Shown here: one piece after another, positions 63,243 to 64,000 of the stretch
Layout: each line of letters opens with the position of its first letter
Position numbering within the stretch: position 1 is the stretch's first letter
DNA from: Ww85 sp963745765
Lineage (GTDB): Bacteria; Desulfobacterota; Desulfobulbia; Desulfobulbales; Desulfocapsaceae
Length of the DNA: 64,000 nucleotides
Direction: 5' to 3'
Assembly: GCA_963745765.1 (NCBI GenBank)
Contig: CAVUYQ010000033.1
Coordinates: 62,001 to 126,000 of the forward strand
Translations under genes and position numbers: made by a program
The notes under the pieces: model-generated
What the model was told of the DNA's origin: nothing
The model's database searches: none
The model's input: the letters and a program-made list of their open reading frames with translations, nothing else

Positions 63243-64000
63243 ATGCAAAGTGTGCATTTATTGATCATCGATGATGAAAAAGTGATCCGTGAGGGGGTTG
63301 CACGTGCTTTGGCTGACAGAGGGTTTGTCATCGCCAAGGCCGAGAGCGGAGAACGCGGCATTGAAATGATAACAGAACAGGGTTTTGATATCGTTCTGCT
63401 TGATCTGATGATGCCGGGCATTGATGGATTTGGCGTGCTGGAGTGGATAGGTAAAAACTCGCCCCGCACCGAGGTTATCGTTATTACCGGATTCGCAACG
63501 GTTTCCAAGGCTGTCACTGCCATGAAGCAGGGTGCCTTTGATTTTGTCGGTAAACCCTTTACGCCTGACTATATCCGGATTGTTGTCGATCGGGCGGTAG
63601 ACAAAATCCGCCTGGAAGCTGAAACGGAAATGCTTCGTGAAGAGCGTATCCTCAGCATGGAGGCAATCCAGAACGAGCAGAGCCTGCTGAAAACGGTTTT
63701 TGGCTGTATGGTTGAAGCTGTTCTGATAACGAATCCGAGCAGTGTTGTCGTCCACCATAACCCTGCCGCGATCAAGCTCCTGGAAATAGAGACCGACCCC
63801 GTTGTCGGCAAGCCGCTGGCTGATTCCATCAGGAACGATGGCGTCGTCCAGATGGTACATGAGGCTATAAACAAGAAAATGGTGGTTTCCAGAGAGTTTG
63901 CTCCTGGCGCCATATCCCGGCGATATCTTCGGGCGCACTGCTCGCCGGTAATTTCAGGTGCCGGGACCGTGTTGGGTTCCGTGACAACCTTTGAGGACGT
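63243..64000 (+). CDS. Receiver-PAS signalling protein, 3'-partial
   Basis: Open from ATG 63243 through the window end, at least 252 residues. Receiver: LLIIDDEKVIREGVARALAD, DIVLLDLMMPGIDG (Asp), VIVITGFATVSKA and FDFVGKPFTPDYI (Lys). A short coiled coil follows (about 120-145), then a PAS domain (VFGCMVEAVLITNPSSVVVH and EIETDPVVGKPLADSIR). Proteins of this build usually continue into a histidine kinase core, so it is probably a hybrid kinase. GAGGGAGGCAG lies before ATG. Confidence 0.88.
   Translation, partial: MQSVHLLIIDDEKVIREGVARALADRGFVIAKAESGERGIEMITEQGFDIVLLDLMMPGIDGFGVLEWIGKNSPRTEVIVITGFATVSKAVTAMKQGAFDFVGKPFTPDYIRIVVDRAVDKIRLEAETEMLREERILSMEAIQNEQSLLKTVFGCMVEAVLITNPSSVVVHHNPAAIKLLEIETDPVVGKPLADSIRNDGVVQMVHEAINKKMVVSREFAPGAISRRYLRAHCSPVISGAGTVLGSVTTFED

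Overview
The window looks like a chromosomal segment of an anaerobic, sulfate-reducing Desulfobacterota bacterium, probably of the Desulfobulbales type. This is an inference from gene content: a DsrD-like protein, a nickel CO dehydrogenase (CooS), an HdrABC-MvhD-MetV-MetF cluster of the kind used in Wood-Ljungdahl metabolism, DUF3786, and many PAS-type two-component proteins. No rRNA, tRNA or CRISPR array was recognised.

Layout. 0-10 kb: a broken CheR/PAS fusion, a DUF1207 outer-membrane protein, a RelA/SpoT-domain protein, an orphan dsrD-like gene, a hybrid histidine kinase, an FAD enzyme, and small housekeeping genes ending with a queuosine-precursor transporter behind a preQ1-I-like riboswitch. 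10-15 kb: a DUF2092 pair, a methyltransferase, a MarC protein and a P1 peptidase, with palindromic repeats between them. 15-31 kb is mobile-element damaged: a B12-binding radical SAM/TPR gene is split by an IS1182-like element, a DUF89 gene by an IS1595/ISXO2 element with an 8-bp target duplication, and a CNNM/CorC-type gene by a decayed ISAzo13-family element. Intact genes between them include a PLP decarboxylase, an alpha/beta hydrolase, an AcvB/VirJ-like protein, class II aldolase and a LOG protein. 31-53 kb: transporters, DUF1456/DUF924, aldo-keto reductase, thyA, cooS with DUF3786, a sigma-54 activator, a possible ADP-ribosyltransferase-fold protein, an alcohol dehydrogenase, an OYE-family reductase, a beta-hydroxyacid dehydrogenase and a zinc-ribbon/HD protein.

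53-64 kb is one co-directional, tightly packed cluster: a divergent metF-like gene, a PAS histidine kinase, hdrC, hdrB, a very large hdrA, mvhD, metV, metF, a CheY-like regulator and a receiver/PAS protein running off the window. The enzymes suggest a soluble complex that couples methylene-tetrahydrofolate reduction to an Hdr-type flavin/iron-sulfur unit; the kinase and regulators suggest dedicated control. mvhD carries an in-frame TGA exactly where homologues have Cys (or Sec), with a hairpin at SECIS-like distance, so it may be a selenoprotein gene.

Two cautions. Several genes (CheR fusion, relA-like, P1 peptidase, MFS, DUF924, hdrA 3' end, mvhD, metV, metF) carry single-base frameshifts while the protein sequence between them stays well conserved, which fits uncorrected sequencing indels at least as well as gene decay. 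Also, two families of short repeats sit at or just after stop codons across the window and sometimes supply the stop codon.
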